Below are positions 55,827-64,000 of a DNA stretch of 64,000 bases, piece after piece. Source of the stretch: Palsa-504 sp963844625 (GTDB taxonomy: Bacteria; Actinomycetota; Actinomycetes; Streptosporangiales; Streptosporangiaceae); NCBI GenBank assembly GCA_963844625.1, contig CAWJPF010000021.1:1-64000 (forward strand), read 5' to 3'. Below the pieces are notes generated by a model. That model worked only from the letters and a program-made list of their open reading frames with translations. It did not search any database and was not told where the DNA came from. Within the stretch, counting starts at the first letter, position 1; each line of letters starts with the position of its first letter. Both the position numbers and the translations under genes were made by a program.

Positions 55827-57174
55827 CATCGAAGGCAGGCTTCGTGACCGACAAGTCCTCCCGTACCGAGGAAGCCCGCGAGTTCGGATTCGAGACACGG
55901 CAGTTGCACGCCGGGCAGCGGCCCGACCCGAACACGGGCGCGCGAGCGGTGCCGATCTTCCAGACGACCAGCTACGTGTTCGAGGACCCGGAATCAGCGG
56001 CGGCCTACTTCAACCTGCAGGAGTACGGGAACACGTACTCGCGCATCATGAACCCCACGGTCGCGGTGTTCGAGGAGCGAGTGGCGAACCTCGAGGGCGG
56101 CGCCGGCGCGGTGGCGTTCGCGAGCGGGCTCGCCGCGCAGGCGGCCGCGCTGTTCACGCTGCTGGAGCCGGGCGACCACGTGGTCTCGTCCTCGGCGCTC
56201 TACGGCGGGACGGTGAACCAGTTCAAGCACGTGCTGCGCAAGATGAACGTGGAGCTGACCTGGGTCGATCCCGACGATCCCGACGCGTGGCGGAAAGAGG
56301 TCCGCGCGAACACCAAGGCGTTCTTCGGCGAGACGATCGGCAACCCGGGCGGAAACGTGCTGGACATCGAGGCCGTGGCGGCCATCGCGCATGAGCACGA
56401 GCTGCCGCTGATCGTGGACAGCACGTTCGCATCGCCTTACCTGTGCCGCCCGATCGAATGGGGCGCCGACATCGTGATCCACTCGGCGACCAAGTTCATC
56501 GGCGGCCACGGCACGAGCATCGGCGGCGTCGTGGTCGAGGCCGGCACGTTCAACTGGTCCAACGGGCGGTTTCCCGTGGTCGCGGATCCGTCGCCTGCTT
56601 ATCATGGCCTGCAGTTCCACGAGACGTTCGGGCTGTACGGCTATCTGATGAAGCTCCGGGCCGAGACCCTGCGCGATCTCGGCGCGGCGCTGTCGCCGTT
56701 CAACGCCTTCCTGTTCCTGCAGGGGCTCGAGACGCTGTCGCTGCGGATGGAACGCCACGTCGAGAACGCGCGGGCGGTGGCGGCGTTTCTTGAGTCGCAC
56801 GAGCTGGCGTCCAATGTGACCTACCCCGGCCTGCCGGGGAGCAAGTACCGGCCGCTGGTGGAGAAGTACCTGCCGCGCGGCGCGGGCGCGGTGTTCTCGT
56901 TCGACTGCGCCGGCGGCCGGCTGGCGGGCAGGGCCTTATCGGCGGCGTGACGCTCTGGTCCCACCTGGCGAACGTCGGCGACGCGAAGAGCCTGATCATC
57001 CACCCCGCCAGCACGACGCACCGCCAGCTGAGTGACGACGAACTGCGGGCGGCCGGCGTCGGGCCGGGGACGGTACGGCTGTCGGTCGGCACCGAGTCCG
57101 TCGAGGACCTGATCTGGGATCTGGAGCAGGGTTTCGCCCGCATCGCCGCGGCGGGAAAGGTAGCGACCATATGA
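55823..57174 (+). pseudogene. metY: O-acetylhomoserine sulfhydrylase, split by a one-base frameshift
   Basis: PLP enzyme making homocysteine from O-acetylhomoserine and sulfide. From GTG 55823 the frame is full family: ETRQLHAGQRPDPNTGARAV, YSRIMNPTVAVFEERVA, VDSTFASPYLCRP and the PLP lysine in HSATKFIGGHG. At 56931-56940 the sequence gggccttatc gives LAGRALSAA-stop at 56950. One more T (gcctttatc) would restore GRAFIGGVTLWSHLANVGDAKSL, and this continues in the next frame to the normal end at 57174. Either a real inactivating mutation or a sequencing slip. Confidence 0.9.
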
Positions 57175-57686
57175 GCGAGCGGGAGGCGAGCGGGAGACAG
57201 AGCATGACCGATCTCAGCCGGTACCAGGACCCGCTGACGATACAGCGCGTGCTTCACAACGCCAAGACGATCGCGATCGTGGGCCTGTCGAGCAACGAGT
57301 TGCGGGCCAGCTACTTCGTCGGCTACTACCTCAAGCGGCACGGCTACCACGTGATCCCGGTGAATCCCCGCGAGACGGAGATCCTCGGCGAGACGTGCTA
57401 CGCGAGCCTGCTGGACGTACCCGTGCCGGTGGACGTCGTGAACGTCTTCCGCGCGCCGGATGCGCTGCCGGGGATCGCGCGGGAGGCCGTGGCGATCCAC
57501 TCCGGCGCCCTTTGGTGCCAGTTCGGCGTGATCAACGAGGAAGGCGCGCGGATCGCCGAGGACGGCGGCGTGACAGTGATCATGGACCTCTGCCTCAAGG
57601 TCGAGCACGCGCGCTACGTGGGCCGGATGCACTGGCTCGGGTTCAACACGCAGCGCATCACGTCCGTGCGCACCGGCCTCCAGTAG
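57171..57686 (+). CDS. CoA-binding domain protein
   Basis: 171 residues, a single Rossmann CoA_binding_2 domain: KTIAIVGLSSNELRASYFVG, YLKRHGYHVIPVNPRE, and DVVNVFRAPDALP. Its ATG overlaps the restored metY stop (ATGA), so it belongs to the metX-metY operon, as in other actinobacteria. Proteins of this type bind CoA or a nucleotide; a role in sulfur assimilation is inferred from context only. Confidence 0.88.
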   Translation: MSEREASGRQSMTDLSRYQDPLTIQRVLHNAKTIAIVGLSSNELRASYFVGYYLKRHGYHVIPVNPRETEILGETCYASLLDVPVPVDVVNVFRAPDALPGIAREAVAIHSGALWCQFGVINEEGARIAEDGGVTVIMDLCLKVEHARYVGRMHWLGFNTQRITSVRTGLQ

Positions 57687-57732
57687 CTGACGAGGCTCGC
57701 GCGGAACGTGTAGGTTGCTCAAACCGTCGTTC

Positions 57733-57760
57733 TTGACAATGTAGATCGACTTTATAGAGT
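57733..57760 (+). promoter_or_regulatory. Probable promoter of the second OsmC gene
   Basis: TTGACA (57733-57738), 16 bases, TAGAGT (57755-57760), giving RNA about 30 bases before GTG 57797 with GGAGG in place. A good principal-sigma promoter. Confidence 0.6.
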
Positions 57761-57796
57761 ATGAACATCCGCCCATGCCCCACCTGGAGGTCCGCA

Positions 57797-58300
57797 GTGT
57801 CGCTCACCACCCTCATCGCAGACACGCGCAAGGCGGTCGCGGACGACGCCGCGAACGCGCAGGCGGTCTTCGCCGCCCAGGGGACGCTGGTCGGCATCAC
57901 CGAGGTGGATATCCGGACCGGGACGCACAGCTTCAAGGTGGACGAGCCGCCCGTGCTCGGCGGGGCCGATGTGGCCGCGAACCCGGTGCAGTACGCGCTG
58001 GCCTCGCTCGGGTCATGCCAGGCCATTACCTACCGGTTCTGGGCCGAGCAGCTCGGCATCGCGTTCGACTCGCTCACTGTCCGGGTGGAAGGGGACCTCG
58101 ACATCCGCGGGTTCTTCGGGTTCGACGACACCGTGCGTCCAGGCTTCTCCGCGATCCGGGTCGAAGTGACCGTGACCGGACCGGAGAGCACCGGGCGTTA
58201 CCAGGAACTCGCCGCGGCGGTCGACCAGCACTGCCCTGTGCTCGACCTCTTCGCGAACCCAGTGCCCGTGACCCGCACCATCGCGGCGCCGGCCAGCTGA
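57797..58300 (+). CDS. OsmC family peroxiredoxin-like protein
   Basis: 167 residues from GTG 57797, with GGAGG 6 bases upstream; an in-frame ATG at 57761 overlaps the -10 box and is rejected. Both redox cysteines are present: C74 in ASLGSCQAITYRFW and C146 in VDQHCPVLDLF, as in organic hydroperoxide resistance proteins. It has its own promoter. Together with the one-Cys OsmC at 53975 it suggests handling of sulfur compounds or peroxides in this neighbourhood. Confidence 0.88.
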   Translation: MSLTTLIADTRKAVADDAANAQAVFAAQGTLVGITEVDIRTGTHSFKVDEPPVLGGADVAANPVQYALASLGSCQAITYRFWAEQLGIAFDSLTVRVEGDLDIRGFFGFDDTVRPGFSAIRVEVTVTGPESTGRYQELAAAVDQHCPVLDLFANPVPVTRTIAAPAS

Positions 58301-58719
58301 CGTAGCCACCCCACGTCCCGTCCGGCCCAGTCGTCTCAGCGCCGACAGGTGGCTGGTGACGGACGCCGTACCATCCAGCCGACCTAGCGAACGAATATCA
58401 AGTGGTGCATCCGTAGGGTCACAAGCCCGCGATGCTGGTCGTGCTAGCGATCGTATTTGGTGTGCAACTAGTCGTAGGGAACGTTCCGGCTTGTCGGATC
58501 GTTGAGCCTTGGTGATGCTGGGAGTGCTCGATGTGGGCGCTGGCCGGCGTCGCATTAAAAACTGTTGATGGACCACCTACTTGTGGTCGACCGCAATACG
58601 CCGAGTCCTCCGACCCCTGGGGATCCTCCGGGCCCCCGGTGGACGGGCGGCGACTGCACCCGCGGGCCACGTAGAGTCGGCCTTCGATCAAGAGACGCGT
58701 ATGAGACAGGACAAGGCCA
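58301..58719. other. Gene-free gap
   Basis: No gene, hairpin or strong promoter recognised. G+C is lower than average around 58390-58570. Confidence 0.5.
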
Positions 58720-59127
58720 ATGAAGGGTGATACGCAGAAGGACGCCGCTGCGACGGACACGGTATCGAGCCTGCCGTGGCTGGCAGACGTCGCAGACCAC
58801 GACTTCGCAGCCGCCGAGGCCTATCTGTCGCTTCGACTGGACGAGAAGCAGGCCAAGGTCCTCGTTTCCCGGCTGCGCTCCGCTAAGGTGACCGCCCGCC
58901 GGGCCAACGACATTCTCCGTGCTTGCGGAAGAGATGCCCTGCCCCTTGATGATCCCGGCGTGCGCCGGGATCTGATCAAGGCGGTGTCGGGGCAAAAACT
59001 GAGTCCTGTACTGGTGGTGTCGGGGGAGGTTGGCCCCGACATTGCGGACGGCTATCACCGCGTATCTTTGGCGTACCACCTGAATCCGTTTGGGGACGTG
59101 CCCCTCCGCATCGCGAGCTCTAAATAA
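58720..59127 (+). CDS. Small ParB-like domain protein
   Basis: 135 residues from ATG 58720 with AAGG nearby. It opens with LPWLADVADHDFAAAEAYLS, and the C-terminal half SPVLVVSGEVGPDIADGYHRVSLAYHL carries the DGYHR motif of ParB/sulfiredoxin-like folds. Members of this small-protein family occur widely in actinobacteria and mycobacteria. Function unknown; it is too short to be a partition protein. Confidence 0.65.
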   Translation: MKGDTQKDAAATDTVSSLPWLADVADHDFAAAEAYLSLRLDEKQAKVLVSRLRSAKVTARRANDILRACGRDALPLDDPGVRRDLIKAVSGQKLSPVLVVSGEVGPDIADGYHRVSLAYHLNPFGDVPLRIASSK

Positions 59128-59228
59128 GGAAATTCTAAAAGGCGATTTCGGCCGCTCAGTTCCTTAAGTCCGCGCCTGCGCTCGACGATTCTCGGGGTGC
59201 AGCTATCGTCGGTCGGGTCCATACCAGC

Positions 59229-59268
59229 CAGGTCTGCGTCCTTCGGAGCAGGTCTGCGTCCTTCGGAG
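59229..59268. repeat. 20-bp tandem duplication
   Basis: CAGGTCTGCGTCCTTCGGAG occurs at 59229-59248 and again at 59249-59268 without a gap, in the space between the ParB-like gene and the TetR gene. Confidence 0.9.
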
Positions 59269-59292
59269 GAGGACTGCGCGGTCGGCCCGCGA

Positions 59293-59871
59293 TTAGAGCG
59301 CCGCGGTCCCGGCCTCGAGGAAGCGCATGGCTGCGGCGACGGCCTGCTCGCGTTCTGCGCCCGGTTCGGTGTCCACGATCTCCATCGCGATCGCGGCGGC
59401 TGCGGCCGCCGCCAGCCTGGGAGCGATGGCGTCGGGGGCGCTGCCGGTGTCGGCCGCGATCATGGCCGCGCCTTCCCGCACCGCGGCCGCCATCCGCGCT
59501 GTGCGCAGTGCCCCGAGGTCGGGATTGGCCGCGAACATGCGGCGCGCGAGCCGGTAGAGTTCGCGGTCCTCGGGTTCGGTCTGGCTGGTCAGCAGCCACC
59601 GGCCGAAGACGTCGTGAAGGGTCTCGCCGGGCCGCCGGCCGCGTATCGCGTCGGTCAGGCTGGCTACCCCGTCGCTGAACCGGGATAGCGCGATGTCCTG
59701 CTTGGCCGGGAAGTACATCGCGACGGTCCGTGGTGAGACCTCGGCCGCCTCGGCGATGTCGGCAACCGTGGTGGCGTCGTAGCCGCGCTCGGCGAACAGT
59801 TCGTAGGCAGCGCGCATGATCGCCGCCCGGCGGCGTGCCTTGCTGCGCTCCCTCAGCCCGGTCTCTGTCAT
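59293..59871 (-). CDS. TetR family repressor
   Basis: 192 residues from ATG 59869-59871 (an upstream ATG at 59886 is also in frame). Helix-turn-helix at about 18-55: RAAYELFAERGYDATTVADIAEAAEVSPRTVAMYFPAKQDI. For length limits, the key parts are FAERGYDATTVADIA and SPRTVAMYFPAK. The C-terminal ligand domain is Ala-rich. Divergent from the DHA2 exporter, with a 28-bp palindrome between. Typical drug-efflux repressor. Confidence 0.9.
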   Translation of the reverse strand: MTETGLRERSKARRRAAIMRAAYELFAERGYDATTVADIAEAAEVSPRTVAMYFPAKQDIALSRFSDGVASLTDAIRGRRPGETLHDVFGRWLLTSQTEPEDRELYRLARRMFAANPDLGALRTARMAAAVREGAAMIAADTGSAPDAIAPRLAAAAAAAIAMEIVDTEPGAEREQAVAAAMRFLEAGTAAL

Positions 59872-59892
59872 ACGGCGAATATACATCAGACA

Positions 59893-59920
59893 GCAGATTT
59901 GCAGTCAACTGCAAATTTGC
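59893..59920. promoter_or_regulatory. TetR operator
   Basis: GCAGATTTGCAGT (59893-59905) and ACTGCAAATTTGC (59908-59920) are inverted repeats matching at 12 of 13 positions around a CA centre, in the 97-bp gap between the divergent tetR and exporter genes. A+T-rich compared with its surroundings. Confidence 0.8.
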
Positions 59921-59968
59921 GTTAGGCTGCAGGAGTATCAGCCGGCGGACCAGAAGGGATCCAGCATC

Positions 59969-61537
59969 ATGAGCAACGCCGCCGCTCCAGCGCACACCCA
60001 TAACAGGCCAGCCGTGGCAGCGAACCGAACCCGGCAGGAGGGCACCTCAGGCCCGCCGCGGGGACCAGTCCCGGCACCCGCGGCGGACCCCCGGCGCTGG
60101 CTGATCCTGGCCGTCGTCGCCCTGGCCCAGCTGATGGTCGTGCTCGACGCCACGATCGTGAACATCGCCCTGCCCTCAGCTCAGCAGGCCTTGCACTTCT
60201 CCGATATCGAGCGGCAGTGGGTGGTGACCGCCTATGCCCTCGCCTTCGGCAGCCTGCTGCTGCTCGGCGGCCGGCTCACCGACCTGATCGGCCGCAAGGC
60301 AACCTTCATCGCCGGCCTGGCCGGCTTCGCGGCCGCATCCGCGGCCGGCGGCGCCGCCGGCAGCTTCGGCATGCTTGTCGTGGCCCGCGCCTGCCAGGGC
60401 GCCTTCGGCGCACTGCTGGCCCCGGCCGCGCTGTCGCTGCTCACCACTACGTTCGAAGGCACGAGGGACCGGGGCAAGGCGTTCGGCGTCTTCGGCGCTA
60501 TCGCGGGCGCCGGCGGAGCGGTCGGCTTGCTGCTCGGCGGGCTGCTGACCCAGTACCTGAACTGGCGCTGGTGCCTGTATGTCAACCTCGTGTTCGCCGC
60601 GATCGCGTGCGCCGGAGCCGTCGTGCTGCTGCGCCGGCAGCCGGCCAGCCGCCGACCGCGGCTGGACCTGCCCGGGCTCGTGGCCGAGGTCGGCGGCATG
60701 TTCTGCATCGTCTACGGCTTCTCCAACGCGGCCAGTGACGGCTGGCACGCGCCAGCGACGTGGGGCTTCCTCGCCGCAGGCGCGGGATTGCTCGCAGCGT
60801 TCGGCTATATCGAGACCCGGGTCCGCGAGCCGCTGCTGCCGCTGCGGATCGTCCTGGACCGCAACCGGGCCGCCGCCTACCTGTCGATCCTGGTCACCGG
60901 CGCCGGCATGTTCGGCATCTTCCTGTTCCTCACCTACTACCTGCAGGAGACCCTGGGCTTCAGCCCGGTCATGGCCGGCGTTGCCTTCCTGCCCATGGTC
61001 GGCGCGATCATCGTCAGCGCCAACCTGGCCAACATCGTGCTACTGCCCCGCATCGGCCCCAGGTGGCTTGTGGCGCCGGGCATGCTCGCCGCGGCCGCCG
61101 GGCTGGCCTGGCTGACCCGGATCGGCGTCCACTCCAGCTACGCGGCGGATGTCCTGCCGCCGCTGCTGCTCACATCCACCGGCCTCGGCTTCGTGATGTC
61201 ACCGTCGATGAACACCGGGACCGCCGGCGTGGGGCCGTCGGACGCGGGCGCCGCATCGGCCATGGTCAACACCGGCCAGCAGGTCGGCGGTTCCATCGGC
61301 ACATCGCTGCTCAACACCATGGCGGCCAGCGCCGCCGCCAGCTACCTGGCCAGCCACCTCAGCCCCCGGCTGATGACCGGCGGCCACCCGGCACCCGCAC
61401 TTGCCGAACTCGCCCAGGTGCACAGCTACACCACCGCGTTCTGGTGGGCCGCCGGAATGTTCGCGGGCGGGTCCGTCCTCGCCGCCCTGCTGTTCCGCCG
61501 CGGCGCACCCACGGCGCCGGTCGGACAGGAGGCCTAG
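59969..61537 (+). CDS. DHA2-family MFS drug exporter (EmrB/QacA type)
   Basis: 522 residues from ATG 59969 with AGAAGGGA upstream; the longer upstream frame overlaps the operator and is rejected. 14 predicted helices. Motif D1 in LDATIVNIALPSAQQAL, motif A in GGRLTDLIGRKATF, motif C in GAIAGAGGAVGLLLGG. Complete and probably repressed by the divergent TetR. An NAD(P)-binding protein gene follows 119 bp later. Confidence 0.92.
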   Translation: MSNAAAPAHTHNRPAVAANRTRQEGTSGPPRGPVPAPAADPRRWLILAVVALAQLMVVLDATIVNIALPSAQQALHFSDIERQWVVTAYALAFGSLLLLGGRLTDLIGRKATFIAGLAGFAAASAAGGAAGSFGMLVVARACQGAFGALLAPAALSLLTTTFEGTRDRGKAFGVFGAIAGAGGAVGLLLGGLLTQYLNWRWCLYVNLVFAAIACAGAVVLLRRQPASRRPRLDLPGLVAEVGGMFCIVYGFSNAASDGWHAPATWGFLAAGAGLLAAFGYIETRVREPLLPLRIVLDRNRAAAYLSILVTGAGMFGIFLFLTYYLQETLGFSPVMAGVAFLPMVGAIIVSANLANIVLLPRIGPRWLVAPGMLAAAAGLAWLTRIGVHSSYAADVLPPLLLTSTGLGFVMSPSMNTGTAGVGPSDAGAASAMVNTGQQVGGSIGTSLLNTMAASAAASYLASHLSPRLMTGGHPAPALAELAQVHSYTTAFWWAAGMFAGGSVLAALLFRRGAPTAPVGQEA

Positions 61538-61656
61538 ACACCATGAGCCCGCAGGAAACTGATGTCTTCCCGGCCGCCCACGCACACCCATACGCGATGG
61601 GGTTTGACCACATGACCTCTGGCCGAGCCGATGATCCCGGTAAGTAGAGTGGCGGC

Positions 61657-62316
61657 ATGCGCATCGTGATCGCCGGCGGGCACGGGAAGATCGCGCTCCT
61701 GCTGGAGCGCCTCCTGGCTGAGCGCGGCGACCAGGCCGTAGGGCTGATCAGGAACCCGGCCCACGTCGCCGATGTGCGCAAGGCAGGCGCCGAACCGGTC
61801 ATCTGCGACCTGGAGGCAGCCTCAGCCGAGGATGTCGCGGTGCTGCTGTCCAGGGCTGACGCGGTGGTATTCGCGGCCGGCGCTGGCCCGGGCAGCGGCG
61901 CCCCCCGCAAGGACTCCGTCGACCGGGCTGCCTCGGTGCTAATGGCCGACGCCGCCGAGCGGGCCGGGGTACGCAGGTTCGTCCAGGTCTCCTCGATGGG
62001 AGCCGGCGCACCGCCGCGGCCCGGTACCGATGAGGTCTGGGCCGCCTACATCACGGCGAAGACCGCCGCCGAGACCGATCTGCGCGCCCGGGACCTGGAC
62101 TGGACCATCCTGCGCCCGGGCGGCCTCACCGACGCTCCTGCCACCGGCAAGATCCGGCTCGCACTCCCGCCGGTCCCCCGTGGCAGCGTCCCACGCGCCG
62201 ACGTCGCCGCGGTCATTGCTGCCCTTCTCGACGAACCCGGTATCCGGCACCAGACCCTTGAGCTGGTCGGCGGAGACAGCCCGGTCGCCGCGGCCGTGCA
62301 CAGCATTTCTTCTTAA
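61657..62316 (+). CDS. NAD(P)-binding SDR-like protein (NmrA/YtfG type)
   Basis: 219 residues. Atypical SDR Rossmann motif RIVIAGGHGKIALLL; later VQVSSMGAGAPPRPG, and YITAKTAAETDL with the Y-x-x-x-K-like pair, then WTILRPGGLTD. Similar to quinone-reductase-like and NmrA-like sensors. It may be co-transcribed with the exporter. It converges end to end with the next MFS gene (stops abut at 62316/62317). Confidence 0.87.
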   Translation: MRIVIAGGHGKIALLLERLLAERGDQAVGLIRNPAHVADVRKAGAEPVICDLEAASAEDVAVLLSRADAVVFAAGAGPGSGAPRKDSVDRAASVLMADAAERAGVRRFVQVSSMGAGAPPRPGTDEVWAAYITAKTAAETDLRARDLDWTILRPGGLTDAPATGKIRLALPPVPRGSVPRADVAAVIAALLDEPGIRHQTLELVGGDSPVAAAVHSISS

Positions 62317-63744
62317 TCACGGCGCCGGGACCGCGCTCCCCGGCTGACGCACCGGGAAACGCGGACCCAGCCTGTGGTCACCGAGCATGACCCCCGCAGA
62401 GTCACTACGAGTGCTGACGCGCCCCGCACTGTCGGCCACGCGCGGCCGCCGGCCGCCGATGACCGCGGCGGCGAGGCAGGCGGCGGCGCCGAGACCGAGG
62501 GCGTACCGGGGTCCGGCGACGTCGGACAGCGCGCCGATGACTGGTGAGCCGATCGGGGTGCTGCCGACCAGGGCCATCGACCACAACGCGGTGACGCGTC
62601 CGCGGTACTCAGGATCGGAGGCGAGCTGGATAGTGGCGTTGCCCGTGGTCAGGAACAGGACGCTGGCCACGCCGGCCAGCACGCACGCGGCGATCGCGGT
62701 CGCCAGCGTGGGAGCGGCCGCGAGCAGGCCGACGGCGATCGCGTAGCCGAGCGCGGCCCTGATCAGCCGCGCCACGCCGGTCCGCGATGAGCGGGCGGCG
62801 TACAGGCCGCCCGCGACCGCCCCGGCGCCCAGCGCGCCGATCAGGGCGCTGTAGGTGGCGCCGGTGCCGTGGAACGTGGTCTCGGCGAGCAGCGGCAGGC
62901 TGACCTCGAACTCGAACGTGAACGTGCCGACCAGCGCCATCATCAGCAGCGGCCGGATGATCGCGGGTACGCTGGCGGCGTACCGCAGGCCCGCGCGCAG
63001 CTGCCCGCGGCCGCGGGGCACGGGCGGGACCGGGTGCAGGCGCCGGGTATCGAGGCGGAGCAGCGAGACGATGACGAACCCGAAGCTGACGGCGTTGACC
63101 ACGAAGCACCAGCCGATCCCGGCCGTGCCGGCCAGGACCGCCGCGATGGCCGGGCCGATGACCCGGGCGACGTTCACCGTGGTGCTGTTCAGCGTCACCG
63201 CGTTGCGGACCAGGTCGCGGCCGACGACCTCCTGAACGAACGCCTGCCGGGCCGGGTTATCCACCGCGCTGAAGATGCCGAACAGCACCGCGAGGATGAC
63301 CACCTGCCACAGCCGGATGTCTCCGGCCAGCACGGCCGCGCCGAGGGCGGCCGAGACCAGGCCGAGGCCCGCCTGGGTGGCGAGCAGCACGTGCCGTTTG
63401 GAGTAGCGGTCGACGAGCAGCCCGGCGTAGGGCGACAGCAGCAGGATCGGCGCGTACCGGGCCGCGGTGGTCAGCCCCAAGATAGTGCCGGAGTGCGTCA
63501 ACCGCAGCACGAGCAGGGCCTGGGCGACCGTCTCGACCCAGGTACCGATCAGGCTGAGCGCCTGCCCGGACACGTACCGGCGGAAGTTCGGCACCGCCAG
63601 GGCGGCGAACATCGCCGGGCCGTCCTGCCGGGGTGTCGCGGTCCCGGGGCCTGGCGGCGCGGCGGCGGTGCCGGTGCCGTCCGCAGCGGGCGCAGCGGGC
63701 GCCGGGCGCGTCAGCGTAGCCTGGCCCGCGGTGTTGTGGTTCAT
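62317..63744 (-). CDS. MFS transporter (EntS/DUF894 type)
   Basis: 475 residues from ATG 63742-63744 (MNHNTAGQA), which has GAGGT 8 bases before it; ATGs at 63780 and 63810 are in frame but lack a site. After a Pro/Ala-rich N-terminal tail come 12 helices: FRRYVSGQALSLIGTWVETVA, LLVDRYSKRHVLLATQ, DNPARQAFVQEVVGRD. This is the same family as the remnant at 24187-24671, here intact. Role: export of a siderophore or drug is likely; not provable. Confidence 0.88.
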   Translation of the reverse strand: MNHNTAGQATLTRPAPAAPAADGTGTAAAPPGPGTATPRQDGPAMFAALAVPNFRRYVSGQALSLIGTWVETVAQALLVLRLTHSGTILGLTTAARYAPILLLSPYAGLLVDRYSKRHVLLATQAGLGLVSAALGAAVLAGDIRLWQVVILAVLFGIFSAVDNPARQAFVQEVVGRDLVRNAVTLNSTTVNVARVIGPAIAAVLAGTAGIGWCFVVNAVSFGFVIVSLLRLDTRRLHPVPPVPRGRGQLRAGLRYAASVPAIIRPLLMMALVGTFTFEFEVSLPLLAETTFHGTGATYSALIGALGAGAVAGGLYAARSSRTGVARLIRAALGYAIAVGLLAAAPTLATAIAACVLAGVASVLFLTTGNATIQLASDPEYRGRVTALWSMALVGSTPIGSPVIGALSDVAGPRYALGLGAAACLAAAVIGGRRPRVADSAGRVSTRSDSAGVMLGDHRLGPRFPVRQPGSAVPAP

Positions 63745-63858
63745 CGTGAGACCTCGTTCAGATATGTGCTCGTTGTCCATGTCCGGTTCGTTCGGTCTGA
63801 TGGGCATCACCGGGCGTCACGGACGGCCGGGTGCGCCGGCGTTGCGCGACCGGTGATT

Positions 63859-64000
63859 TCAGCCGCTCTTCGGTTCGCCGGCCAGGCGGCGGACCTCGAG
63901 CAGTTCGAGTCCGAGCGCCTCGATCCGGGCCAGCACGCCATGCAACGCGGCCTGGTCCGTAACGCCTTGCAGCAGCGTGTCCTGGCCTCGTGTCTCGGCA
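63859..64000 (-). CDS. C-terminal end of a small hypothetical protein (partial)
   Basis: The last 47 codons of a minus-strand gene whose start is beyond the window: ETRGQDTLLQGVTDQAALHG, then VLARIEALGLELLEVRRLAG. The DQAALHGVLARI-ELLEVRR pattern is common at the end of small actinobacterial proteins found beside efflux genes. Family not named. Confidence 0.65.
   Translation of the reverse strand, partial: AETRGQDTLLQGVTDQAALHGVLARIEALGLELLEVRRLAGEPKSG

Overview
The window is chromosomal DNA of a high-GC actinomycete. The evidence is roughly 70% G+C by eye, GTG starts with ATGA/GTGA gene overlaps, and the classic actinobacterial block tRNA-Met - rpmG - hadA - hadB - murB / aspC / tRNA-Trp - secE - nusG - rplK - rplA - rplJ - rplL - rpoB - rpoC. 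It also carries a translational ileS T-box and families that are common in Streptosporangiales and Streptomycetales (Methyltransf_19, DUF1707, ECF42 sigma, XRE-TPR regulators). I infer a Streptosporangiales-like soil actinomycete; the genus cannot be read from this sequence.

Region 1 (1-21.8 kb) is core genome. On the minus strand lie rpoC (cut by the window edge), rpoB, rplL, rplJ, rplA, rplK, nusG, secE and tRNA-Trp. On the plus strand lie an aminotransferase, an adenosine deaminase family gene, a T-box and ileS, and a secreted beta-propeller-like protein. The minus strand then carries murB, hadB, hadA, rpmG and tRNA-Met. Unusual here are tandem repeats inside rplJ and in the gaps beside it, and a 20-bp perfect inverted repeat upstream of rplJ.

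Region 2 (21.9-29.7 kb) begins the accessory part: an orphan molybdenum hydroxylase large subunit, an MFS transporter with its middle deleted, a small amide/acid catabolic set (SnoaL-like, acetamidase/formamidase, enolase superfamily), and a tyrosine recombinase with an altered active site flanked by hairpins and repeats.

Region 3 (29.7-33.1 kb) is the best candidate for an undescribed system. A divergent XRE regulator, a nested palindrome, a 74-residue peptide with a leader-like N-terminus and a Ser/Asn/Gly-rich tail, a strong hairpin, a membrane M50 metalloprotease with a PqqD/RRE-like N-terminal domain, and a SAM methyltransferase lie in that order. This is the layout of a minimal ribosomally made, modified peptide (RiPP) locus.

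Region 4 (33-54.5 kb) mixes housekeeping and accessory genes with several decayed genes (MFS, phosphodiesterase, VOC, DUF1062). It includes a methionine aminopeptidase divergent from its own small XRE gene, an ECF42 sigma with its DGPF partner, a LigD-type polymerase, an MFS/MocR divergent pair, and a MoCo-sulfurase-like enzyme followed by a PIG-L deacetylase fused to a cyclic-nucleotide-binding domain.

Region 5 (52.7-64 kb) holds an FAD monooxygenase coupled to an OsmC protein, then the methionine operon metX-metY-CoA-binding protein, in which metY carries a one-base frameshift. It continues with a second OsmC, a ParB-like small protein, a TetR-regulated DHA2 drug exporter with a clear operator, an NAD(P)-binding protein, another MFS transporter and a partial gene at the edge.
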